Below are positions 47,097-54,806 of a stretch of 64,000 nucleotides of DNA, piece after piece. The notes beneath the pieces are model-generated. The model worked only from the letters and a program-made list of their open reading frames with translations, made no database searches and was not told where the DNA came from. Position numbers and translations under genes: made by a program. Numbering within the stretch: position 1 is the stretch's first letter; every line of letters begins with the position of its first letter. Source of the stretch: Duganella margarita (GTDB taxonomy: Bacteria > Pseudomonadota > Gammaproteobacteria > Burkholderiales > Burkholderiaceae_D); NCBI RefSeq assembly GCF_009857535.1, contig NZ_WWCS01000014.1, positions 1-64,000 on the forward strand. The letters run 5' to 3'.

Positions 47097-47588
47097 TTAC
47101 ACGATATTGACCTCATCCACGCGCAAATGGTGCTGCGCGTCGAAGGCCCACACGGTTTCATAATCGACTTCAAACAGATGCCCGTCCGGGTCCTTGAAAT
47201 AGCCCGCCACGCCCCAGTCCGTGCGGGTGGCCGGCTTGACGATTACGCCGCCCGCCGCCACCGCCTGGGCCAGGATGCGCGGCACGTCCTCCACGCTGCG
47301 TGCCAGATGGATCAGCGCCACGCCGGAGAAGCCAGGCTTGTCCGTATTGGAGGCCAGCGCATCGCGCGCGAAATCGGCGCGGTTGATCAGGCAGATCGCA
47401 TAGCCGCCCATATTGAATTTGACGAAGCCATCGTTGCCGGTCGGCGAACGGGTCCAGCCCAGCGCCTCGTAAAATTTGGCCGAGCGCGTTACATCCTCGA
47501 CGCCCAGCAGCACCAGATGGATGCGCTGGCTGGGCGGCAGCGCGCTGGCCGCTTCGTACGTCTGTCCTGTCGGCTGATCCAGCATCAA
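47097..47588 (-). CDS. VOC / glyoxalase-fold protein
   Basis: 163 residues. Core from IHLVLLGVEDVTRSAKFYEALGW to YFKDPDGHLFEVDY, with both halves of a single VOC module. An N-terminal 20-residue polar extension precedes it. Its start overlaps the lldD stop by four bases, so the two are co-translated; it may handle a by-product of lactate metabolism, but this is conjecture. Confidence 0.85.
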   Translation of the reverse strand: MMLDQPTGQTYEAASALPPSQRIHLVLLGVEDVTRSAKFYEALGWTRSPTGNDGFVKFNMGGYAICLINRADFARDALASNTDKPGFSGVALIHLARSVEDVPRILAQAVAAGGVIVKPATRTDWGVAGYFKDPDGHLFEVDYETVWAFDAQHHLRVDEVNIV

Positions 47589-48730
47589 AAACTCCCCGGC
47601 AACAAAATGTTTTGGTCAACCTGCCACACATCGCGCAGGCCGCAGAAGGCCATGGTCAGGTCCAGTTCGTTGCGGATGATGTCCAGGCACTTGCTCACGC
47701 CCTGCTCGCCCATCGCCCCAAGTCCGTACAGGAAGGGCCGGCCGATGTAGACGCCTTTCGCTCCCAGCGCCAGCGCCTTGATGACATCCTGGCCGGAGCG
47801 GATGCCGCCATCCATATGCACCTCGATCTGCTTGCCGACCGCCGCCGCAATGCGCGGCAGCGCGCCGATCGACGACTCGGCACCGTCCAGCTGGCGGCCG
47901 CCGTGGTTGGAAACAATCAGCGCATCGGCGCCGTTTTCCACGCACAGCCGCGCATCCTCCTCATCCATGATGCCTTTGATGATCAGCTTGCCGCCCCAGC
48001 GCTGCTTGATCCATTCCACATCTTTCCACGACAGGCTAAGGTCGAACTGTTGCGAAGTCCATGACGACAGCGACGACATATCCGACACCGACTTGGCGTG
48101 GCCGACGATATTGCCGAACGTGCGGCGCCGGGTGCCCAGCATGCCCAGGCACCAGCGCGGCTTGGTGGCCAGGTTGATCAGGTTGGCGACGGTCAGCTTG
48201 GGCGGGGCCGACAGGCCGTTGCGCAAATCCTTGTGGCGCTGGCCCAGCACCTGCAAGTCCAGGGTCAGCACCAGCGCCGAGCAGTTGGCGGCCTTGGCGC
48301 GGTCGATCAGGTTATTGATGAAATCGCGGTCCTTCATCACATACAGCTGGAACCAGAACGGCTTGCTGGTGTTGGCGGCGATGTCTTCAATCGAGCAGAT
48401 GCTCATGGTGGACAAGGTGAACGGCACGCCGAATTTTTCCGCTGCCCGGGCCGCGAGGATTTCGCCGTCGGCGTGCTGCATGCCGGTCAGACCGGTCGGC
48501 GCCAGCGCGACCGGCATCGCCACCGGCTGGCCGATCATGGTGCTGGCCAGCGTGCGGTTCTCCAGGTTGACCGCCACCCGCTGGCGGAATTTGATCTTGC
48601 CGAAGTCTTCGTTATTGGCGCGGTAGGTCGATTCGGTCCACGAACCGGCATCAGCGTAATCGTAAAACATGCGCGGCACGCGCTTCTGTGCCAGCACGCG
48701 CAAGTCTTCAATAGTGGTGATGATGGCCAT
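47585..48730 (-). CDS. lldD: L-lactate dehydrogenase (FMN-dependent, LldD-like)
   Basis: 381 residues of the alpha-hydroxyacid dehydrogenase/oxidase family. It oxidises L-lactate to pyruvate with electrons passing to the quinone pool at the membrane. Catalytic His sits in SNHGGRQLDGA; the FMN-binding start FYDYADAGSWTE and ALAPTGLTGMQHADGE are present. The family also contains glycolate and mandelate oxidases, so the exact acid is not certain. It is followed without gap by the VOC gene. Confidence 0.88.
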   Translation of the reverse strand: MAIITTIEDLRVLAQKRVPRMFYDYADAGSWTESTYRANNEDFGKIKFRQRVAVNLENRTLASTMIGQPVAMPVALAPTGLTGMQHADGEILAARAAEKFGVPFTLSTMSICSIEDIAANTSKPFWFQLYVMKDRDFINNLIDRAKAANCSALVLTLDLQVLGQRHKDLRNGLSAPPKLTVANLINLATKPRWCLGMLGTRRRTFGNIVGHAKSVSDMSSLSSWTSQQFDLSLSWKDVEWIKQRWGGKLIIKGIMDEEDARLCVENGADALIVSNHGGRQLDGAESSIGALPRIAAAVGKQIEVHMDGGIRSGQDVIKALALGAKGVYIGRPFLYGLGAMGEQGVSKCLDIIRNELDLTMAFCGLRDVWQVDQNILLPGSF

Positions 48731-48821
48731 CCGCGCTCCCCTTTTATTATGATCAATAGATCATCAGGCATTTCGCGGCAAAAGCCAAGTTCGGCGACGT
48801 TGAGCAAAAAAGACGGGGTAA

Positions 48822-48858
48822 AGCAAAAGGGCCTGAAGATTTCTCTTCAGGCCCTTCT
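48822..48858 (-). terminator. Intrinsic terminator of the tRNA-Arg operon
   Basis: On the minus strand AAGGGCCTGAAGA / TCTTCAGGCCCTT form a perfect 13-bp stem with a 4-base loop, followed by TTTTGCTTT. It lies just past the last tRNA gene. Confidence 0.85.
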
Positions 48859-48870
48859 ACTCACGAATTT

Positions 48871-48947
48871 TGGTGCGGCTGGCAGGAATCGAACCCACGA
48901 CCCCTTGGTTCGTAGCCAAGTACTCTATCCAGCTGAGCTACAGCCGC
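48871..48947 (-). tRNA. tRNA-Arg (anticodon ACG), copy 3 in transcript order
   Basis: 77 bases including encoded CCA. Acceptor GCGGCTG / CAGCCGC, D arm AGCTCAGCTGGATAGAG, anticodon loop CTACGAA (ACG), T arm GTGGGTTCGATTCC. The sequence is the same as the other two copies. Confidence 0.97.
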
Positions 48948-48997
48948 GAAACATTACAGCATAGCCGGACTACGATATCCGACTACTTACTAAATTT

Positions 48998-49074
48998 TGG
49001 TGCGGCTGGCAGGAATCGAACCCACGACCCCTTGGTTCGTAGCCAAGTACTCTATCCAGCTGAGCTACAGCCGC
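48998..49074 (-). tRNA. tRNA-Arg (anticodon ACG), copy 2 in transcript order
   Basis: Identical in sequence to the flanking copies, 77 bases with encoded CCA. It is separated by 50 bases from copy 3 and by 72 from copy 1. Confidence 0.97.
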
Positions 49075-49146
49075 GCAAAACAAGATTATAACAGCACTTT
49101 CTTGTTTGAAAACAGAAGAATCTTCCAATTCTCCCGGTAAAACGAT

Positions 49147-49223
49147 TGGTGCGGCTGGCAGGAATCGAACCCACGACCCCTTGGTTCGTAGCCAAGTACT
49201 CTATCCAGCTGAGCTACAGCCGC
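49147..49223 (-). tRNA. tRNA-Arg (anticodon ACG), copy 1 in transcript order
   Basis: First copy of the three behind the promoter at 49235-49262. 77 bases with encoded CCA and anticodon ACG, which is normally edited to ICG to read CGU, CGC and CGA, the main Arg codons of this GC-rich genome. Confidence 0.97.
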
Positions 49224-49234
49224 ACTGTGCAGGC

Positions 49235-49262
49235 ATTATAAAGCATCAATTTCGTTTTGCAA
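49235..49262 (-). promoter_or_regulatory. Sigma-70 promoter of the tRNA-Arg operon
   Basis: On the minus strand TTGCAA, 16 bases, then a perfect TATAAT, ending 11 bases before the first tRNA. Confidence 0.8.
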
Positions 49263-49427
49263 AGTTTGATATTTTCTATCATTTAATCGGTTCAGCGCAC
49301 GAAACACCGAATCAACCGCTTTGCAAACTGCTTTACTGCAAGCCTTTCAAACAGCGTGCCGTTCGAAAGAAGCAGCATTATAGGGACACTCCCCGGGCTT
49401 GTCCAGCACTCTGTGCTTGGGGCAACT

Positions 49428-49655
49428 TCAAGTGCCGAATTCGGCGGCTGCCTTGGCCGACCACAGCGCCTCGTTGTAAGACGGATACGGATCACCATAG
49501 CAATCCAGATGGCCGTCGGCGCCGACAAACTTGATCCACCAGCCCGCGCTGTCCGCCAGGATGGCGATATCGCCCTCGCGGCAATGCGCGCCGATCTCCT
49601 CGCCCGCCGCCAGTACCACGATCTTCACCTTGCGGTGCTTGATTACGTCAGCCAT
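49428..49655 (-). CDS. Small conserved-looking hypothetical protein, 75 residues
   Basis: A short soluble protein with GEEIGAHCREGDIAILADSAGWWI and YPSYNEALWSAKAAAEFG. The size and aromatic pattern suggest a small regulatory or stress protein, but I do not recognise the family. It lies between the tRNA operon and the possible sRNA, on the tRNA strand. Confidence 0.6.
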   Translation of the reverse strand: MADVIKHRKVKIVVLAAGEEIGAHCREGDIAILADSAGWWIKFVGADGHLDCYGDPYPSYNEALWSAKAAAEFGT

Positions 49656-49721
49656 GTTTCCCTCGCTTCATTCATGCCAGTGATTGCGCACATTACGAAT
49701 TTGAATTTGCATTCTTTTGCG

Positions 49722-49803
49722 CGTTGCAGCATTATGCAGTTGTCTCCTCTATTCTCCTCCAAGGAAATAGATTTAGCCCGCTCCTGTAGCGGGCTTTTTT
49801 TTT
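49722..49803 (+). ncRNA. Candidate small RNA with anti-Shine-Dalgarno motifs
   Basis: No forward gene lies between the dehydrogenase (ends 46582) and this point, yet a strong forward terminator sits at 49775-49803. Just upstream the forward strand has CTCCTCT (49744-49750) and TCTCCTCC (49753-49760), both complementary to ribosome binding sites, an arrangement found in CCUCC-type sRNAs. A -10-like CATTAT with a weak -35 (TTGCAT) 17 bases earlier is near 49710-49735. The 5' end is a guess. Confidence 0.35.
49775..49803 (+). terminator. Orphan intrinsic terminator (forward)
   Basis: AGCCCGCT-CCTGT-AGCGGGCT followed by nine T. There is no U-run on the other strand, so it works forward, where no protein gene precedes it. 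Confidence 0.85.
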
Positions 49804-49877
49804 ACCGTGTAGGATGCACTCAGCTGTGCCTTTTAACAAGACAGATAGAAGACTGATAACAGAGAGCGCCGCATCGA

Positions 49878-50696
49878 ATGAATCACCCTGCCGCCGTCAC
49901 GCCGCCTACGCCCGATTGGTCCCAAACCGCCCTTGGCGATGCCGCCAGTTGGCCGTCCAGCCTGCGCCTGACCATCGACATCCTGCTGAACTCCCCGCAA
50001 GCCATGCTGCTGATGTGGGGACCGCAGCAAATCATGGTTTACAACGAAGCTTACGCCGCCCTGATCGGCCTGCCCAGCCTGCGCCCGCCCGGCGGCAACG
50101 TGCCGTCCATGCAGCCGGCCGCCTGGAGCTGGAACAGCGCCGCCCTGGCCCCGGTCCGCGAAGGCCGCAGCCTGAGCTATCGCGGCTGCACCCTGCCGCT
50201 GTGGCGCGATGGCCGCATGGAGCAGCAGGCGCTGGATCTGTACTACACGCCGGTGAAGGATGTGGACGGCGTGGCCGGCATCCTGTGCACGCTGGCCCTG
50301 GCCCGCCCGGCCGCCGCCGCTGACAACCAGGCGCCGCTGCGCCTGCTGGTGGTGGAAGACAATAACGACGCCCGCTACCTGGTGTGCGAGACGCTGCGCG
50401 CGCTCGGCCATGAAGTGGAAGCGGTGGCCAGCGGCGAGGAAGCGCTGCCGATGCTGGGCCAGCAGCAGTTCGACGTGTTGTTCACCGACGTCAGCCTGCC
50501 CGGCATGTCCGGCGTCGACCTGGCGCGCCAGGCCTTGCAACAGCGGCCTGAGCTGGCGATATTGTTCGCTTCCGGCTACGGCGACGAGCTGACCCGCCAC
50601 CTGGAATTTCCGGCCCAATCCTTGCAAAAGCCGTACGATATCGAACAACTGCAAACCATGCTGGAACACATCGCCACAACCCTGCGCGCCGGCTGA
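49878..50696 (+). CDS. PAS-receiver signalling protein
   Basis: 272 residues: a PAS-like sensor at about 15-135 (LLMWGPQQIMVYNEAYAALIG, typical of PAS repeats in bacteriophytochrome-like kinases) and a receiver at about 150-270 with Asp in FDVLFTDVSLPGMSG and Lys in QSLQKPYD. There is no output domain. It precedes the large hybrid kinase and may be its phosphate sink or a stray N-terminal half of such a kinase. The start at 49878 lacks a strong ribosome binding site. Confidence 0.82.
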   Translation: MNHPAAVTPPTPDWSQTALGDAASWPSSLRLTIDILLNSPQAMLLMWGPQQIMVYNEAYAALIGLPSLRPPGGNVPSMQPAAWSWNSAALAPVREGRSLSYRGCTLPLWRDGRMEQQALDLYYTPVKDVDGVAGILCTLALARPAAAADNQAPLRLLVVEDNNDARYLVCETLRALGHEVEAVASGEEALPMLGQQQFDVLFTDVSLPGMSGVDLARQALQQRPELAILFASGYGDELTRHLEFPAQSLQKPYDIEQLQTMLEHIATTLRAG

Positions 50697-50764
50697 TTGG
50701 CAGCCGCCGGCACGGGCCACCAACCGTGCGGAGGCGGCGCGGGGGTTGAGGCTAGAATGGCTGC

Positions 50765-52936
50765 ATGATAGTTCAGAACGACTCCAGCGGCCCCTTGCCT
50801 CTTGCGCCGGACGCGCATGAAGAGTTGTTGCGCGCCAGGGAAGCCTTGCACCGTAGCCAGCTGGAATTGCGCGCACTGGCCAACTCCATGCCGCAACTGG
50901 CCTGGATCGCCGAGCAGGACGGCGCCGTGGTCTGGTACAACCAGCGCTGGTACGACTATACCGGCACCACGCCGGAGCAGATGGCCGACAACGGCTGGCA
51001 GCGCGTGTATGCGCCAGACTGCCTGGCCGCCATGATCGGCCACTGGCAACAATCCTGCCGCAGCGGCACGCCGTTTGAACTGGAAGTGCCGATCCGCAGC
51101 GCCAGCGGCGAGTTCCGCTGGTTCCTGATGCTGGCCAATCCGGTCCACCGCGCCGACGGCAGCGTGCTGCGGTGGTTCGGCACCTGCACCGATGTCGACC
51201 AGGTCAAGCGCGCGCAGGAAGCGTTGCGCGACGAAACCGCCGTGCTCGAGCTGCTCAACCGCACCGGCGCCGCGCTGGCCTCGCAGCGCGACCTCAATCC
51301 CTTGCTGCAGGACGTCACCGACGCCGCCACCAGCATCAGCGGCGCCCGCTTTGGCGCCTTCTTCTACCACACCACCAACGGCGCCAACGAAACCATGGCG
51401 CCGCACACGCTGTCGACCGGCGCCGCCGACGCCTTCGCCCATTTCGCCGAACAGCGTGCCGCCGCCCTGTTCAGTTCCAGCATCGGCGAAGGCTCGGTGC
51501 GCTGCGACGACCTGGCGCCGGACGGCCCGCCGGGCCAGCCGGGCCAGCCGCTGGTGCGCAGCTACCTGGCGGTGCCGGTGGCGCTGCGCAGCGGCGCGGT
51601 GATCGGCTGCCTGATGTTCGGCCATCCGGAACCGGGCATGTTCAGCGAACGCACCGAGCGCATCATCGGTGCCATTGCCGCCCAGGCCGCCGTGGCGATT
51701 GACAACGCGCAGCTATACGAAGCCTCGCAGCGCGCCGCCGAAGAGCGCAAGCTGCTGCTCGACTCGGAGCGCCAGGCGCGCGCCGAGGCCGAACGCACCA
51801 GCCAGCTGAAAGATGAATTCCTGGCCACGCTGTCGCACGAGCTGCGCACGCCGCTCACCGCCATCCTCGGCTGGGCCCAGGTGCTGCGCCGGGGCAACCG
51901 CGGCGAGGCCGACCTGCACCGCGGCCTGCTGACCATCGAACGCAACGCCCGCAACCAGGCCCAACTGATCGAAGACTTGCTGGACATGAGCAGCATCACC
52001 TCCGGCCGCGTCAGGCTGGAGATGCAGTCGCTGGGGCCGGCCGCGATTGCCGCCGCCGCCATCGAATCGGTGCGCGCGGCCGCCGAGGCCAAGCAGATCC
52101 GCATCGACAAGGAATTCGCCGTCGCGCCCGGCATGGTGGTGGGCGACCCGCACCGGCTGCAACAAATCCTGTGGAACCTGCTCAGCAACGCGCTCAAGTT
52201 CACGCCGCGCGGCGGCGTGGTCACTGTGGGCGTGGAACGCGAGGGCGACCAGATCGCCTTCACGATACGCGACAGTGGCATCGGCATTCCGGCCGACTTC
52301 CTCTGCCATGTGTTCGAGCGCTTCCGCCAGGCCGATTCCACCACCACCCGCGAGCATGGCGGTCTGGGGCTGGGGCTGGCCATCGTCAAGCATCTGGTCG
52401 AGCAGCATGGCGGCACCATCAGCGTGGCCAGCGAAGGCGAAGGCCGCGGCGCCTGCTTCACGCTGCGGCTGCCGCGCCACGAGGCGCTCCAGGCGATCAA
52501 CGAGCCGCTGCCGCCGGTCACCAGCGGACATGGTGCGGCGCATGATTTAAGCGGCCTGCAAGTGCTGGTGGTCGACGACGAGGACGATGCGCGCGAACTG
52601 ATCCGGCGCATCCTGTCCGACTGCAACGCCGAGGTGCTGACCGCCGCCACCGCCACCGAAGCCCTGCTGCTGCTGCAACACGAGCGGCCGGACCTGATGG
52701 TCAGCGATCTCGGCATGCCGGAGGTCGACGGCTACGGCCTGCTGGACCGGATCCGCGCGCTGGGACCGGCGCGTGGCGGCGACCTGCCGGCCATCGCGCT
52801 GACGGCGTTTGCCCGCTCGGAGGACCGCATCAAGGCGCTGTCCAGCGGCTTTCTGGCGCACATCGCCAAGCCGGTGGAGCCGAACGAATTGATCGCCAAG
52901 GTGGCCGCCATGGGCGCTACTCGCCGGCTGGCATAA
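50765..52936 (+). CDS. Soluble hybrid histidine kinase, PAS-GAF-HisKA-HATPase-REC
   Basis: 723 residues without transmembrane helices. PAS with PAC (about 28-155; WIAEQDGAVVWYNQRWYDYTG), GAF (about 175-330), HisKA (His in ATLSHELRTPLTAILGW), HATPase (SNALKFTPRGG, GLGLGLAIVKHLV) and a C-terminal receiver (VVDDEDDAREL; Asp in LMVSDLGMPEVDG; Lys in AKPVEP). The cytoplasmic signal is unknown. It is 68 bases after the PAS-receiver gene. Confidence 0.93.
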   Translation: MIVQNDSSGPLPLAPDAHEELLRAREALHRSQLELRALANSMPQLAWIAEQDGAVVWYNQRWYDYTGTTPEQMADNGWQRVYAPDCLAAMIGHWQQSCRSGTPFELEVPIRSASGEFRWFLMLANPVHRADGSVLRWFGTCTDVDQVKRAQEALRDETAVLELLNRTGAALASQRDLNPLLQDVTDAATSISGARFGAFFYHTTNGANETMAPHTLSTGAADAFAHFAEQRAAALFSSSIGEGSVRCDDLAPDGPPGQPGQPLVRSYLAVPVALRSGAVIGCLMFGHPEPGMFSERTERIIGAIAAQAAVAIDNAQLYEASQRAAEERKLLLDSERQARAEAERTSQLKDEFLATLSHELRTPLTAILGWAQVLRRGNRGEADLHRGLLTIERNARNQAQLIEDLLDMSSITSGRVRLEMQSLGPAAIAAAAIESVRAAAEAKQIRIDKEFAVAPGMVVGDPHRLQQILWNLLSNALKFTPRGGVVTVGVEREGDQIAFTIRDSGIGIPADFLCHVFERFRQADSTTTREHGGLGLGLAIVKHLVEQHGGTISVASEGEGRGACFTLRLPRHEALQAINEPLPPVTSGHGAAHDLSGLQVLVVDDEDDARELIRRILSDCNAEVLTAATATEALLLLQHERPDLMVSDLGMPEVDGYGLLDRIRALGPARGGDLPAIALTAFARSEDRIKALSSGFLAHIAKPVEPNELIAKVAAMGATRRLA

Positions 52937-53187
52937 TCGTCCGCGTTGAAATCGATATCACGATGATCACAAGCGTGAATAAATTTCCATGCGGCAACTT
53001 TACAACTCCTACTTCATGACGCGGCAATGTCCTACAAGCAATCTAACGAACTCTTGATACACTACAAAACTATACGAAACAGCGTAGTATAATTTCCACA
53101 AGGAAATAAATACGCTTGTGTGCGGCGCACCACCCCAACATTGCGCTATTATCGAATTACTATTAAACGTAAAAGACTGAGACCATC

Positions 53188-54165
53188 ATGCCGAGCCGAG
53201 ACGAAATCCTGAACGCCAAGATCCTGGTGGTGGATGACAGCGCCGACAACGTCGAACTGATGTTGGAGATTTTGCGCGAGGCCGGCTATACCGATGTGTC
53301 CTCCACCATGCTGCCGGAACAGGTGTGCCCGCTGCACCGCCAGCAGTGCTACGACCTGATTTTGCTGGACCTGCAAATGCCAGGCCTGAACGGCTTCCAG
53401 GTCATGAAGGGCCTGAAGGAAATCGAACAGGGCGGCTACCTGCCGGTGCTGGCGCTGACCGCGCAGCCGAGCTTCAAGATCGCCGCGCTGGAAGCTGGCG
53501 CGCGCGACTTCATCAGCAAGCCCTTCGATCTGCTGGAAGTCCACAAACGCATCCACAATATGCTGGAAGTGCGCCTGCTGTACAAGGAACTGGCGCAGTA
53601 CAGCCGCCAGCAGCAGGAACTGGCGCTGCACGATCCGCTGACCGCCCTGCCCAACCGCCGTCTGCTGGAAGACCGCATCGCCACCGTCTTGCAGCACGCG
53701 TCGCGCCAGCAGAACAAGGCCGCCGTCATGTATCTCGATCTGGACGGCTTCAAGGCCATCAACGACACCCACGGCCATGCCTACGGCGACGACATCCTCA
53801 AGCAGGTGGCGCAGCGCCTGGTCGGCTGTTCGCGCAAGGAAGACACGGTGGCGCGCGTCGGCGGCGACGAGTTCGTCATCGTCATGGGCGACATCGCCCA
53901 TGTCGGCGACACCCAGGAGCCTGCCAACAAGCTGATCGAGGCAGTCGCCCAGCCGTATGTCGTCAACGGCCTGACGCTGCAACTGTCGACCAGCATCGGC
54001 GTCGCCCTGTTCCCGGACGACGCCACCGAGGTCGCGGCCCTGATCGCCGCCGCCGATGGCGCCCTGTACGAAGCCAAGCGTTCCGGCAAGAACCGCTGCT
54101 GCACCGCGCAGTCGATGCGCAACCAGCCAACCCAGCACCACACCATGTCCGCCACGCCGGCATGA
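53188..54165 (+). CDS. Response regulator diguanylate cyclase (REC-GGDEF)
   Basis: 325 residues. Receiver at about 8-130 (ILVVDDSADNVEL; Asp in LILLDLQMPGLNG; Lys in ISKPFD), GGDEF at about 150-310 with intact RVGGDEFVIV and an I-site RxxD five residues before. It should make c-di-GMP when phosphorylated. The C-terminus is Gln/His-rich (NQPTQHHTMS). The closest kinase is the hybrid upstream (50765), but pairing is not proven. Confidence 0.94.
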   Translation: MPSRDEILNAKILVVDDSADNVELMLEILREAGYTDVSSTMLPEQVCPLHRQQCYDLILLDLQMPGLNGFQVMKGLKEIEQGGYLPVLALTAQPSFKIAALEAGARDFISKPFDLLEVHKRIHNMLEVRLLYKELAQYSRQQQELALHDPLTALPNRRLLEDRIATVLQHASRQQNKAAVMYLDLDGFKAINDTHGHAYGDDILKQVAQRLVGCSRKEDTVARVGGDEFVIVMGDIAHVGDTQEPANKLIEAVAQPYVVNGLTLQLSTSIGVALFPDDATEVAALIAAADGALYEAKRSGKNRCCTAQSMRNQPTQHHTMSATPA

Positions 54166-54192
54166 AAAAAGCGGGCCGCGGCCCGCTTTTTT
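54165..54192. terminator. Bidirectional intrinsic terminator
   Basis: AAAAAA-GCGGGCCG-CGGCCCGC-TTTTTT, a perfect inverted repeat that closes the diguanylate cyclase gene and the convergent gene at 54209. Confidence 0.9.
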
Positions 54193-54208
54193 CATGCTGC
54201 AGCCGCGT

Positions 54209-54625
54209 TTAGTGCGCTGCCTCTTCCTTCAGGCCGGTCTTGGTGGACTCTTCCACCTTGCCGGCATGCTGATGGTCTTCATGCGCGTTCACCACATCCG
54301 GAGGGACTTCAATGCGGGTAATGCCGGAATCAATCGACACCGGATCGCTGGCCGGGAAAGTCATTTCCACGGCGCTGTCTAGCAGCGTTTCGCGCGCCTG
54401 CTCGGCCGGGGTTTCCTGCTCCAGCTCGGCCAGGGTGGTGATCGCCACCGCCCATTTGACAAACTCCAGGTTGGCAAGGTCGCGCACCGTGACCACGTTG
54501 AACGCTTGCGTCAACGCTTTGGCGTCCTTGGCGCTCAGGCCGCGCAAGGCGCTGGTCGGTGCATCGGCCAGCGCGCGGAAGCTGTGGCCTACATATTCTT
54601 TGTCCACGACAGTATCGATGTTCAT
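54209..54625 (-). CDS. Hypothetical protein with helix-hairpin-helix-like segment
   Basis: 138 residues from the ATG at 54625 (AAAGGA ahead; an ATG at 54658 is less likely). The segment LRGLSAKDAKALTQAFNVVTVRDLANLEF reads in short pieces like a fingers-style HhH repeat; MTFPASDPVSIDSG matches the 'FPASDP' motif of small stress-type hypotheticals. It ends His-rich (HEDHQHAGK). Not secreted. Function unknown. Confidence 0.72.
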   Translation of the reverse strand: MNIDTVVDKEYVGHSFRALADAPTSALRGLSAKDAKALTQAFNVVTVRDLANLEFVKWAVAITTLAELEQETPAEQARETLLDSAVEMTFPASDPVSIDSGITRIEVPPDVVNAHEDHQHAGKVEESTKTGLKEEAAH

Positions 54626-54806
54626 GATGGAATCCTTTAAGTTGACGTCCTGGCCCACTCTGACAGCAAGCCGCCGCCGGGTCTGTGCGGAAGCGAACGC
54701 TGTTCCGGTGCGCCGCTTCCCGCGTTCGCTTCAACCCGGCTGTTTTTGACTTTCATTTACCCGCTTGTTATGATCAATTGTGCATCTTGCCGCGTGCAGA
54801 GAACCC

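Noticed and set aside
48870..49306. Forward reading frames through the three tRNA genes giving GAAGRNRTHDPLVRSQ-like peptides
   Set aside because: These are antisense translations of tRNA-Arg, a classic false protein in databases. The tRNA structure, promoter and terminator are all on the minus strand.
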